DNA of 5,951 nucleotides. Source: Candidatus Woesearchaeota archaeon. GTDB lineage: Archaea > Nanobdellota > Nanobdellia > Woesearchaeales > JAHWHD01. The stretch is taken from contig JAHWHD010000089.1 in the NCBI GenBank assembly GCA_019323525.1, positions 1 through 5,951 on the forward strand, in the 5' to 3' direction. Each line of letters begins with the position of its first letter. Within the stretch, counting starts at the first letter, position 1. This document shows positions 1-4,602 of the stretch, piece after piece. The position numbers were made by a program, and so were the translations under genes. The notes under the pieces were generated by a model. The model had not been told where the DNA came from. It saw only the letters and a list, made by a program, of their open reading frames with translations, and did no database searches.

Positions 1-64
1 TAACTAAACATCAATACAAGCTCTTGATTATCTTTATCAGTACTTCTGCAGTTGACCATATACA

Positions 65-75
65 TTTATATATAA
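65..75 (+). promoter_or_regulatory. TATA box of gdhA
   Basis: TTTATATATAA is centred at about position 70. The usual archaeal spacing of about 26 nt puts the transcription start near 96, inside the small palindrome TAGTACTA (91-98). That would leave a short leader of roughly 16 nt before the gdhA ATG, just long enough to hold the Shine-Dalgarno element at 102-109. The upstream bases are not a clear purine-rich BRE. The element is nearly symmetric, so it could also be read leftwards. Prediction from sequence and spacing only. Confidence 0.6.
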
Positions 76-101
76 GAACTCATAAAATTCTAGTACTAAC
101 T

Positions 102-109
102 GGGGTGAT
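102..109 (+). promoter_or_regulatory. Shine-Dalgarno element of gdhA
   Basis: GGGGTGAT lies three bases before the gdhA ATG and matches most of the complement of the archaeal 16S rRNA 3' end. It decides the start at 113. gdhA is the only promoter-proximal gene here with a clear SD; the others appear leaderless. Confidence 0.7.
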
Positions 110-112
110 TGT

Positions 113-1345
113 ATGGCTAATGCTTTTCTTAATGCACAGAAGCAGTTGATGGAATCTGCTAAGATTATGAAGCTTGACAAGAATGTTCTTGAGGTTATCA
201 AGGAACCTCTTAGAGTTGTTGAGGTTAATTTTCCTGTTGTGATGGATGACGGTTCTGTTAAAGTGTTCAAAGGTTACAGGAGCCAGCACAACAATTCTAG
301 AGGGCCGTTCAAAGGCGGGATACGTTACCATCCTGATGTTAATATTGACGAGGTAAAAGCTCTAAGCATGTGGATGACATGGAAGTGTAGCGTTGTAGGG
401 ATACCGTATGGAGGAGGTAAAGGAGGGGTCATAGTAGATCCTAAAAAATTAAGCGAGAAAGAGCTTGAAAGATTATCACGAGCTTACATTGAAGCAATAA
501 AACCGTTCATAGGACCTCTTAAAGATGTGCCTGCGCCTGATGTATATACAACTCCGCAGATAATGGCGTGGATGGTTGACGAATATTCAAGGTTAGAAGG
601 GAACTTCACACCTGGAACAATAACAGGAAAACCGCTTGAGGTAGGAGGCAGCAAGGGAAGGATGTATTCCACATCTAAAGGCGGCGAGTATGTAACGCAC
701 AAGCTTGCGCAGAAGCTAAAGCTTAAGAAAGGTTCGACAGTTGCTGTCCAGGGTTTTGGTAATGTTGGAAGTTTCTATGCAAAGTTCTTGCACGATGCAG
801 GGTACAAGATTGTTGCTGTCAGCGACAGTAAAGGCGCGATATACGACCCTAAAGGTCTTGACCCTTATGCAGTTGAAGAGACAAAGACAAAATCAGGCAC
901 TGTATGCAAACATAAAGGTAAATGTATCAGTAACGAAGATCTGCTGGAGTTAAAAGTTGATATCTTGGTGCCTGCTGCGCTTGAGAATGTTATCACAAAG
1001 GACAACGCTGGAAAGATAAAAGCAAAAGCTATTGTCGAGATGGCTAACGGGCCTATAACACCAGAAGCAGATGCAGTGCTGGAAAAGAAAAAAATACCAG
1101 TTGTTCCTGATATACTTGCAAATGCTGGCGGAGTAACTGTTAGCTATTTTGAATGGGTGCAGAACCTTATGAACTTTTACTGGTCAGAAAAAGAAGTGCT
1201 TGAAAAGTTAAAGCCTTTGATGGACAATGCATTTGACGATGTCTGGGAAGCAGCTAAAGAGCACAAGTGCAGTCTTAGAATGGGCGCTTACATTGTAGCT
1301 GTCAAGAGGGTTGCAGATTCTATAAAGCTAAGAAAGGGGTACTAA
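113..1345 (+). CDS. gdhA: Glutamate dehydrogenase, NAD(P)-dependent
   Basis: This is a full-length, 410-residue cytoplasmic glutamate dehydrogenase of the hexameric family (usual length about 415-450). It catalyses the reversible oxidative deamination of glutamate to 2-oxoglutarate and ammonium, linking nitrogen and carbon metabolism. The substrate domain (about 1-185) carries KGGIRYHP (K67), the conserved K91, the catalytic-lysine motif PYGGGKGG (K103) and the catalytic aspartate in VPAPD (D143). The dinucleotide domain follows with the Rossmann motif GFGNVG (214-219). NAGGVTVSYFEW (337-348) supplies S344, which contacts the substrate. All the residues I associate with catalysis are therefore present. 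The SDS after the second beta strand (237-239) does not let me decide between NAD and NADP. The start is fixed by a strong SD at 102-109. The stop is three bases before a 51-aa ORF, so the two are probably cotranscribed. Confidence 0.97.
   Translation: MANAFLNAQKQLMESAKIMKLDKNVLEVIKEPLRVVEVNFPVVMDDGSVKVFKGYRSQHNNSRGPFKGGIRYHPDVNIDEVKALSMWMTWKCSVVGIPYGGGKGGVIVDPKKLSEKELERLSRAYIEAIKPFIGPLKDVPAPDVYTTPQIMAWMVDEYSRLEGNFTPGTITGKPLEVGGSKGRMYSTSKGGEYVTHKLAQKLKLKKGSTVAVQGFGNVGSFYAKFLHDAGYKIVAVSDSKGAIYDPKGLDPYAVEETKTKSGTVCKHKGKCISNEDLLELKVDILVPAALENVITKDNAGKIKAKAIVEMANGPITPEADAVLEKKKIPVVPDILANAGGVTVSYFEWVQNLMNFYWSEKEVLEKLKPLMDNAFDDVWEAAKEHKCSLRMGAYIVAVKRVADSIKLRKGY
1336..1340 (+). promoter_or_regulatory. 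SD element inside the gdhA 3' end
   Basis: GGGGT overlaps the last codons of gdhA and sits eight bases before the ATG at 1349. It supports translation of the 51-aa ORF from the gdhA mRNA by coupled re-initiation. Confidence 0.55.
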
Positions 1346-1348
1346 AAA

Positions 1349-1504
1349 ATGGATGCGGAGAAGTTTGTTGAAGAGATGCTGAAAAGCGCTGAGAAGAAAG
1401 GTGAAGAGGAGAGGAAGCTTATACTTGTAAAGGATGTTGACATTGACGAGGTTGAAAGGCTGACCAAGGAGTTGCAGGATAAGATCCAGAAAGGAAAGAT
1501 TTGA
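1349..1504 (+). CDS. 51-aa charged protein coupled to gdhA
   Basis: This short ORF encodes 51 residues, starting MDAEKFVEEMLKSAEKKG and ending KIQKGKI before TGA. I do not recognise the family. It is mostly Glu, Lys and Asp. It reads as two amphipathic helices (about 2-22 and 33-48) joined by a hydrophobic strand-like segment, RKLILVKDVDI (22-32). There is no Cys, no membrane segment and no signal peptide, so it should be cytoplasmic. Support for it being real: ATG only three bases after the gdhA stop, a GGGGT SD with an eight-base spacer, protein-like heptad composition, and a T-rich tract just after the stop. The context suggests a GDH-associated or GDH-co-regulated small protein, which is inference only. 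A chance ORF of this size remains possible but is less likely given the coupling signals. Confidence 0.7.
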   Translation: MDAEKFVEEMLKSAEKKGEEERKLILVKDVDIDEVERLTKELQDKIQKGKI

Positions 1505-1519
1505 TTTTATATTTTTTAT
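1502..1519 (+). terminator. T-rich terminator after the gdhA unit
   Basis: The stop codon of the 51-aa ORF runs into TGATTTTATATTTTTTATT. The T tracts have no hairpin before them, which is the usual archaeal intrinsic terminator form. It lies just before the TATA element of the next gene, where the gdhA transcript would be expected to end. Confidence 0.45.
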
Positions 1520-1530
1520 TACCATAATAC

Positions 1531-1537
1531 ATATATA
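1531..1537 (+). promoter_or_regulatory. TATA box of the Sm-like gene
   Basis: ATATATA (centre about 1534) lies 25-26 nt before the ATG at 1560. The predicted transcription start therefore coincides with that ATG, which would make the mRNA leaderless. This spacing favours the ATG over the in-frame TTG at 1542, which would fall upstream of the transcription start. Confidence 0.55.
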
Positions 1538-1559
1538 GGGTTTGAATTCTATTGATATT

Positions 1560-1868
1560 ATGCCGCAAAGAATAGGTATTAAAGGCCTTAACAAGCATCT
1601 TGGAGAGAGAGTGTGCGTGTATGTAGGAGATAATACTATTTCTGGTGTTCTCAAGTGTAACGGTAATTATCATGTAGATGGAGTCTTTAGGGTCGAAGGT
1701 TCTGGCAGGGTATGGGATGGAGAGGCTTCTAGAGTTCTACAAGGAGGAGAGATAATTGAGATAGATGTTGTGGATGAAAGAGTTACAAGGTTCATGGGCG
1801 GACAGGATGTATGGATAGTATCAAGGCCTTACCTAGTTTCTCCGAAGGTTTATTCTGAAAAAAGATAA
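1560..1868 (+). CDS. Probable divergent Sm-like protein
   Basis: A 102-residue protein whose pattern fits the Sm/LSm fold, a five-stranded barrel that forms rings binding U-rich RNA. A short N-terminal helix (GLNKHLGE, 9-16) leads into strands VCVYVGD (18-24) and TISGVLKCNG (26-35), matching the Sm1 layout with its central glycine. SRVLQGGEIIEIDV (57-70) resembles Sm2, usually [IVL]-R-G-x-x-I-x-x-I, with Gln in place of the usual Arg. The Asn/His-containing Sm1 RNA-contact motif is not recognisable (YHVDGVF instead), so RNA binding cannot be assumed. A C-terminal extension of about 30 residues (72-102) follows the barrel. Start: an in-frame TTG at 1542 would add six residues, but the TATA spacing supports ATG 1560 as a leaderless start. 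It is separated from the next gene by 31 bp. Alternatives are another small beta-barrel (OB or SH3-like). The gene is very likely real; the family call is moderate. Confidence 0.75.
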   Translation: MPQRIGIKGLNKHLGERVCVYVGDNTISGVLKCNGNYHVDGVFRVEGSGRVWDGEASRVLQGGEIIEIDVVDERVTRFMGGQDVWIVSRPYLVSPKVYSEKR

Positions 1869-1876
1869 ATATATTA
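1867..1876 (+). promoter_or_regulatory. TATA box of the tandem-Cys gene
   Basis: AAATATATTA begins on the last bases of the Sm-like gene and is centred about 28 nt before the ATG at 1900. This fits a leaderless transcript starting at or next to that codon. No SD is present upstream (only A-rich sequence), so a promoter of its own explains expression better than readthrough. Confidence 0.5.
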
Positions 1877-1899
1877 ATCACAATAAAAAAAATTCTCAT

Positions 1900-2172
1900 A
1901 TGAAAACTTGTTCTAACACTCACTGTAGGAATAACAGGGGAGGGTTATGTTTTGCTGAGAAAAAAGGAAATAGTGTTTACTGTCTTTTGACAGAAGAGCA
2001 GTGGAAAGAGATAAGAGAGTATCAAGAGAAAAGGTTCAAGGAAGGCAAGATTCCTAGAAAGATATGCAAAAGTGTTGACTGCATCAACAATATTTACGGA
2101 AACTGCTGCCTTATATCTGAGGTCAACCTTATAAATTTTCTTACAGAAGAACAGATAGATGCATTATTCTAA
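1900..2172 (+). CDS. Small protein with two tandem Cys motifs
   Basis: A 90-residue protein built from two copies of one unit. Each begins C-x4-C-x-N-N-x2-G-x-C (C4, C9, C17 and C56, C61, C69) and continues to a LTEEQ helix (30-34 and 81-85). A lysine-rich linker joins them (39-54). Copy 1 has a further Cys at 28; copy 2 instead has C70 directly after C69. The C-x4-C, Asn, Cys spacing recalls the short Cys-rich DUF1540-type motif, which I name only as a resemblance. Metal binding (Zn or Fe) is the natural inference, by Cys ligands. There is no signal peptide or membrane segment. It is leaderless by TATA spacing and ends one base from the convergent methyltransferase gene. Function unknown. 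Confidence 0.85.
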   Translation: MKTCSNTHCRNNRGGLCFAEKKGNSVYCLLTEEQWKEIREYQEKRFKEGKIPRKICKSVDCINNIYGNCCLISEVNLINFLTEEQIDALF

Positions 2173-2173
2173 T

Positions 2174-3013
2174 CTATCTTGAGATATCAAGAGCGTAAAA
2201 CCGATGATGTTCTGGGACAGATGGTTGGTCGATACCTAAGTCGCGTTCCTCTACCACATTAAAACCGCAATGTTCAAAGATCTTATGCCATTGTTTAGGG
2301 GTCCTGAAATTGAATGGAATATTGACCTTTTTATCAGGATCCTTTGAATAGTGTATTATCCAGTTATAGAAATGGTCAAAGAAAACGTTTACCATTCTCT
2401 GCTCTTCAGGCGTGAGAGAGCCATAGTATGAGTCATTAGTTATCCCATAGACTGATTCTATGATTATAAGCCTGTCTTTTGTGAGCCTGCGAGCTTCTCT
2501 TAAAGTGTGTAAAGGGTCAGAGCTATGGTGTAGGACTGTAAGGAGAAGCGTGGTATCGTAGTGAGAGTCAAGAGGAATATCTTCTCCTTGTTCAAACTCG
2601 TGAAAATCAAGACCCGTAGTTAATACGTTCGGATGTTCATATACGTCTATAGCTGTCACGTCAAGATTATCATCTGCAAGCATTTTTGCTAGCCTTCCAT
2701 CGCCGCAGCCAATGTCAAGTACAGATTTGCCTTTGACATGCTGACGTATCTGGTGAAACATGATGCGTGCCCTGTCATCTAAAGTGTGTGCAAGTCTTGA
2801 CTGGACACCTTTCTTCTGCAAGACCTCGTTTGCTTCTGCCTCATAACCTCTCTTGCCAGCCATCTCAAGGATGGTGGCTGTGACATAGTCTGGAGAATGT
2901 ATGTGTAGGTGTCTTAGAACTTCTGATAAAGTGCGGCCTATAAAGTCGCAGATTTTTGGGTCCTTAAGAATAGCAGAAATTTCAGGAATCTCCATACCAA
3001 AATAATTTTCCAT
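2174..3013 (-). CDS. Class I SAM-dependent methyltransferase
   Basis: A 279-residue Rossmann-fold methyltransferase of the Methyltransf_11/UbiG-like kind. The SAM-binding motif I is VLDIGCGDGRL (98-108). The acidic residue after strand 2 is D123 in VTAIDVYEH, and the motif IV region is YDTTLLLTVLHHSSDP (152-167). RLTKDRLIIIESVYG (176-190) is the following helix and strand. An N-terminal region of about 95 mostly helical residues precedes the SAM fold. An aromatic-rich insert, MVNVFFDHFYNWIIHYSKD (207-225), lies before the C-terminal strands, which probably places substrate specificity there. The substrate cannot be read. No membrane or signal segment is obvious. ATG 3013 lies 27 nt from the centre of a TATA box on its strand, giving a leaderless start; the next Met (residue 7) fits worse. 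It is divergent from the ribbon-helix-helix gene, sharing the 3014-3120 promoter region, so joint control is possible. Confidence 0.92.
   Translation of the reverse strand: MENYFGMEIPEISAILKDPKICDFIGRTLSEVLRHLHIHSPDYVTATILEMAGKRGYEAEANEVLQKKGVQSRLAHTLDDRARIMFHQIRQHVKGKSVLDIGCGDGRLAKMLADDNLDVTAIDVYEHPNVLTTGLDFHEFEQGEDIPLDSHYDTTLLLTVLHHSSDPLHTLREARRLTKDRLIIIESVYGITNDSYYGSLTPEEQRMVNVFFDHFYNWIIHYSKDPDKKVNIPFNFRTPKQWHKIFEHCGFNVVEERDLGIDQPSVPEHHRFYALDISR
2177..2192. repeat. Hairpin at a convergent gene junction
   Basis: TCTTGA-GATA-TCAAGA is a perfect 6-bp stem with a 4-nt loop. It starts five bases after the stop of the tandem-Cys gene and lies in the last codons of the methyltransferase gene. 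Its position would suit a bidirectional transcript end, but no T tract follows on either strand, so it may be chance. Confidence 0.35.
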
Positions 3014-3034
3014 GCCTGACTTTTAAGGAGCGGG

Positions 3035-3045
3035 TTATATAAAAA
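3035..3045 (-). promoter_or_regulatory. TATA box of the methyltransferase gene
   Basis: Read on the minus strand this is TTTTTATATAA, centred at 3040, which is 27 nt before the start codon at 3013. That spacing predicts a leaderless mRNA. The 8-bp palindrome AGTTAACT (3045-3052) touches its upstream edge where TFB or a regulator would bind. Confidence 0.6.
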
Positions 3046-3054
3046 GTTAACTCA

Positions 3055-3067
3055 CGAAAGTTATAAA
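3055..3067 (+). promoter_or_regulatory. BRE/TATA-like element, second rightward promoter
   Basis: CGAAAGTTATAAA is a good match to a purine-rich BRE followed by a TATA box. The predicted start is near 3090, giving a 31-nt leader without SD ahead of the ribbon-helix-helix gene. It may be an alternative promoter for that gene; the closer element at 3089-3097 has the better leaderless spacing. Confidence 0.4.
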
Positions 3068-3088
3068 GTAGATTTCGCATCAGTAAAA

Positions 3089-3097
3089 CTTAAATAA
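3089..3097 (+). promoter_or_regulatory. TATA box of the RHH-FAD unit
   Basis: CTTAAATAA is centred 28 nt before the ATG at 3121 and preceded by an A-rich stretch (GTAAAA) that could serve as BRE. It predicts a transcript starting at or next to the ATG. The palindrome at 3101-3117 lies between it and the start codon. Confidence 0.55.
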
Positions 3098-3100
3098 TCC

Positions 3101-3117
3101 TATGCACTTATTGCATA
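3101..3117. promoter_or_regulatory. Palindromic operator candidate
   Basis: TATGCA-CTTAT-TGCATA has two perfect 6-bp arms around a 5-bp spacer, and one further base pair inside the spacer (3108/3110) is also symmetric, so 14 of 17 positions pair around 3109. It occupies the space between the TATA box and the start codon. A dimer or tetramer of the ribbon-helix-helix protein encoded just downstream would block initiation there. Such proteins commonly bind inverted repeats and repress their own genes; binding here is inferred. Confidence 0.5.
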
Positions 3118-3120
3118 CAT

Positions 3121-3345
3121 ATGGCAAAGTACAAGGATACTAGAAAGAGACTTGGCAGGTATTCTGCGGTCAACCTGCCAAAGCCGTTGTGCGATGAACT
3201 TGATTCTATTGTAAAGAAGGAAGGGATCTATGGTTCTAGGGCTAAACTGGTTGTGAAAATAGTACAAGATTTCATAGAACGTTGGAGACATGACCAGGTT
3301 TTGAAGAATAAGATTGAAAAAAGGCTGAAAAGTAAGTTGTACTAA
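3121..3345 (+). CDS. Ribbon-helix-helix transcriptional regulator
   Basis: A 74-residue protein with the ribbon-helix-helix (CopG/Arc/MetJ) layout. A strand, RYSAVNLP (13-20), is followed by helix A, KPLCDELDSIVKKEG (21-35). A turn, IYGSR (36-40), leads to helix B, AKLVVKIVQDFIERW (41-55). In this fold two strands pair in a dimer and insert into the DNA major groove. A basic arm (KYKDTRKRLGR, 3-13) precedes the strand and a lysine-rich helical tail (56-74) follows, both suited to DNA contact. It is the first gene of a unit with the FAD protein (11 bp apart) and divergent from the methyltransferase. A palindrome lies directly upstream of its ATG, so autoregulation is the simplest model. An antitoxin role is possible for such proteins in general, but the downstream gene does not look like a toxin. 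Confidence 0.85.
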   Translation: MAKYKDTRKRLGRYSAVNLPKPLCDELDSIVKKEGIYGSRAKLVVKIVQDFIERWRHDQVLKNKIEKRLKSKLY

Positions 3346-3349
3346 GGGG
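3346..3349 (+). promoter_or_regulatory. SD element of the FAD gene
   Basis: GGGG follows the stop of the RHH gene directly and lies seven bases before the ATG at 3357, but only one base before the in-frame TTG at 3351. It therefore favours ATG 3357 as the start and mirrors the GGGG element before the 51-aa ORF. Confidence 0.5.
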
Positions 3350-3356
3350 TTTGTTC

Positions 3357-4517
3357 ATGAAAAAGAGGATGCACTATGACACTGTAATAGTAGGCGGCGG
3401 TATATCAGGCATGGCATGTGCAAGAAGGTTGCAGGATGCTGGCAAAGATTTCTTATTGATAACAAAGGTTCTTGGTGGAAGGATACTATCGCCGGGTTTA
3501 TTCGGCACAAGTTCTGGCGCTGACTATGTAACTGAAGACTACAAAAATGTTTTAAAGTATGTTGATAAAGGTCAAGGGTTTTGCGGGTTAAAGGATTATT
3601 ACTTCTTTGACGGAAAAAAATTTGTCAATGTCTACAATCTTGGCAACATAAAGTACATTCCCAAGATTATCAGGTTTTTCTCGCTAGTAAAGAAGGTGAG
3701 AAAACACTTTGTCAGGTACAGGGAACAAGCGCCTTACAAGACAGTCAAGGAATGTTTTGAGAGTGATCCAGTACTCCTAAAGTATTGGCGAATGTCTGCT
3801 AAAGAGTTCATAAAAAGGCACAAGTTTCAGGTTCTGGACAAGATATACGGAAATCCTGTAACTCAAACTACGATGTTCGCAGGTTCTGATAAAGTTAATG
3901 CATTGTATTATCTGGGCGTGTTTTTTCCTGCAGTAATCAAGACATGGAACGCTGATTTCAGGAATACAGTCAAAAAACTAACAAAAGGGTATTGGGACAG
4001 GATTCTTATCGGGAATGTTTCGAAAGTATGGAAAAAAGATAAAATATACAGTATTAAAACCAGCAAAGGAGTCTTTACTGCAAACAACGTGGTTCTTGCT
4101 GCTCCGCAGATGCAGCTTGCAAGGGTTTACAATGTTCCAGAGCCAGGCATGCAAACTGAGATTTATACATATCACCTAAAAGGCATAAGAAAAGATGTTT
4201 ACAATGATAAGAAAGTTATTTTTTTCAGGAACAAGGAGATTACGCAGCTTTCAATGATGAAAGACGGCACTGACAAAGCCTACTCAAAAAGTGCAAACCC
4301 TGATTTTAAGAAGTTCTATAAAAGTTTTAAAGTCGTCGGAAAGGTTTACTGGAAGCCTGCAACAATTATACCAAAGAAAGAGTTCATTAAACAGAAGCTT
4401 GACAATAACCTTTACCTTGCATCTGATTACAATATCTCCTCGTTAGAGGACAGTTTTCTCACTGGATTATATGCTGCAAACCAGATAATAAAGAATACAA
4501 CTTCTAGAGTTAAATAA
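3357..4517 (+). CDS. FAD-dependent oxidoreductase, amine-oxidase fold
   Basis: A 386-residue soluble flavoprotein with the two ends of the flavin-containing amine oxidase / phytoene desaturase-like superfamily. The N-terminal Rossmann motif is VIVGGGISG (10-18), followed by an LGGRI motif (39-43) like the GGR signature of this family. NNVVLAAPQMQL lies in the middle of the chain. The C-terminal flavin motif is NLYLASDYNISSLEDSFLTG (351-370), with D357 and E364 in the expected places. The acidic residue that normally ends the second strand and binds the FAD ribose is not visible: the segment is FLLITKVLGGR, with Thr there and a loop about two residues shorter. The substrate domain (about 60-230) is rich in Lys, Phe and Tyr. 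There is no signal peptide. The substrate is unknown. It is 11 bp downstream of the RHH gene, so it is probably controlled by that regulator. A TTG at 3351 would add two residues. Confidence 0.88.
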   Translation: MKKRMHYDTVIVGGGISGMACARRLQDAGKDFLLITKVLGGRILSPGLFGTSSGADYVTEDYKNVLKYVDKGQGFCGLKDYYFFDGKKFVNVYNLGNIKYIPKIIRFFSLVKKVRKHFVRYREQAPYKTVKECFESDPVLLKYWRMSAKEFIKRHKFQVLDKIYGNPVTQTTMFAGSDKVNALYYLGVFFPAVIKTWNADFRNTVKKLTKGYWDRILIGNVSKVWKKDKIYSIKTSKGVFTANNVVLAAPQMQLARVYNVPEPGMQTEIYTYHLKGIRKDVYNDKKVIFFRNKEITQLSMMKDGTDKAYSKSANPDFKKFYKSFKVVGKVYWKPATIIPKKEFIKQKLDNNLYLASDYNISSLEDSFLTGLYAANQIIKNTTSRVK

Positions 4518-4523
4518 TATTTA

Positions 4524-4550
4524 TATATGTTGTATATGTTCTATATTTCA
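4524..4550 (+). repeat. Three 9-bp AT-rich tandem repeats
   Basis: TATATGTTG, TATATGTTC and TATATTTCA stand head to tail just after the FAD gene stop. The first two differ at one base and the third is degenerate. The tract could contain the FAD-unit transcript end or an upstream site for the transglutaminase gene; chance in AT-rich DNA is also possible. Confidence 0.4.
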
Positions 4551-4571
4551 CTTGATTCAATATTGAGATTG

Positions 4572-4581
4572 TTTTTAAAAA
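4572..4581 (+). promoter_or_regulatory. TATA box of the transglutaminase-fold gene
   Basis: TTTTTAAAAA is centred 26-27 nt before the ATG at 4603, predicting a leaderless mRNA from that codon. It is only about 17 nt before the alternative GTG at 4594, which would then lie upstream of the transcript. The perfect 10-bp palindrome TCAATATTGA (4557-4566) sits just upstream. Confidence 0.5.
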
Positions 4582-4602
4582 GGATTTGATAATGTGTCTA
4601 AA

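Noticed and set aside
1..11. Possible start (ATG on the minus strand at 11-9) of a gene running off the left edge.
   Set aside because: Only three codons are visible, with no SD and only a weak TATA-like element upstream, so there is not enough to call it.
484..702. Minus-strand open frame inside gdhA.
   Set aside because: It lies antisense to the conserved catalytic region of GDH and its translation has no recognisable domain, so it is a shadow frame.
1542..1544. TTG as the start of the Sm-like gene.
   Set aside because: It would lie upstream of the transcription start predicted from the TATA box, and the extra six residues add nothing to the fold.
1328..1673. Two minus-strand open frames covering the 51-aa ORF and the start of the Sm-like gene.
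   Set aside because: They run against two forward genes with good promoter or SD signals and have no promoter or family features of their own.
3121..4517. Toxin-antitoxin module with the RHH protein as antitoxin.
   Set aside because: The downstream gene is a 386-residue flavoprotein rather than a small toxin, and the RHH protein lacks the usual overlapping toxin gene.
4594..4596. GTG as the start of the transglutaminase-fold gene.
   Set aside because: It is only about 17 nt from the TATA centre. ATG 4603 fits the spacing seen for the other genes. It remains possible if a promoter near 4524 is used with the weak AGGA at 4581-4584.
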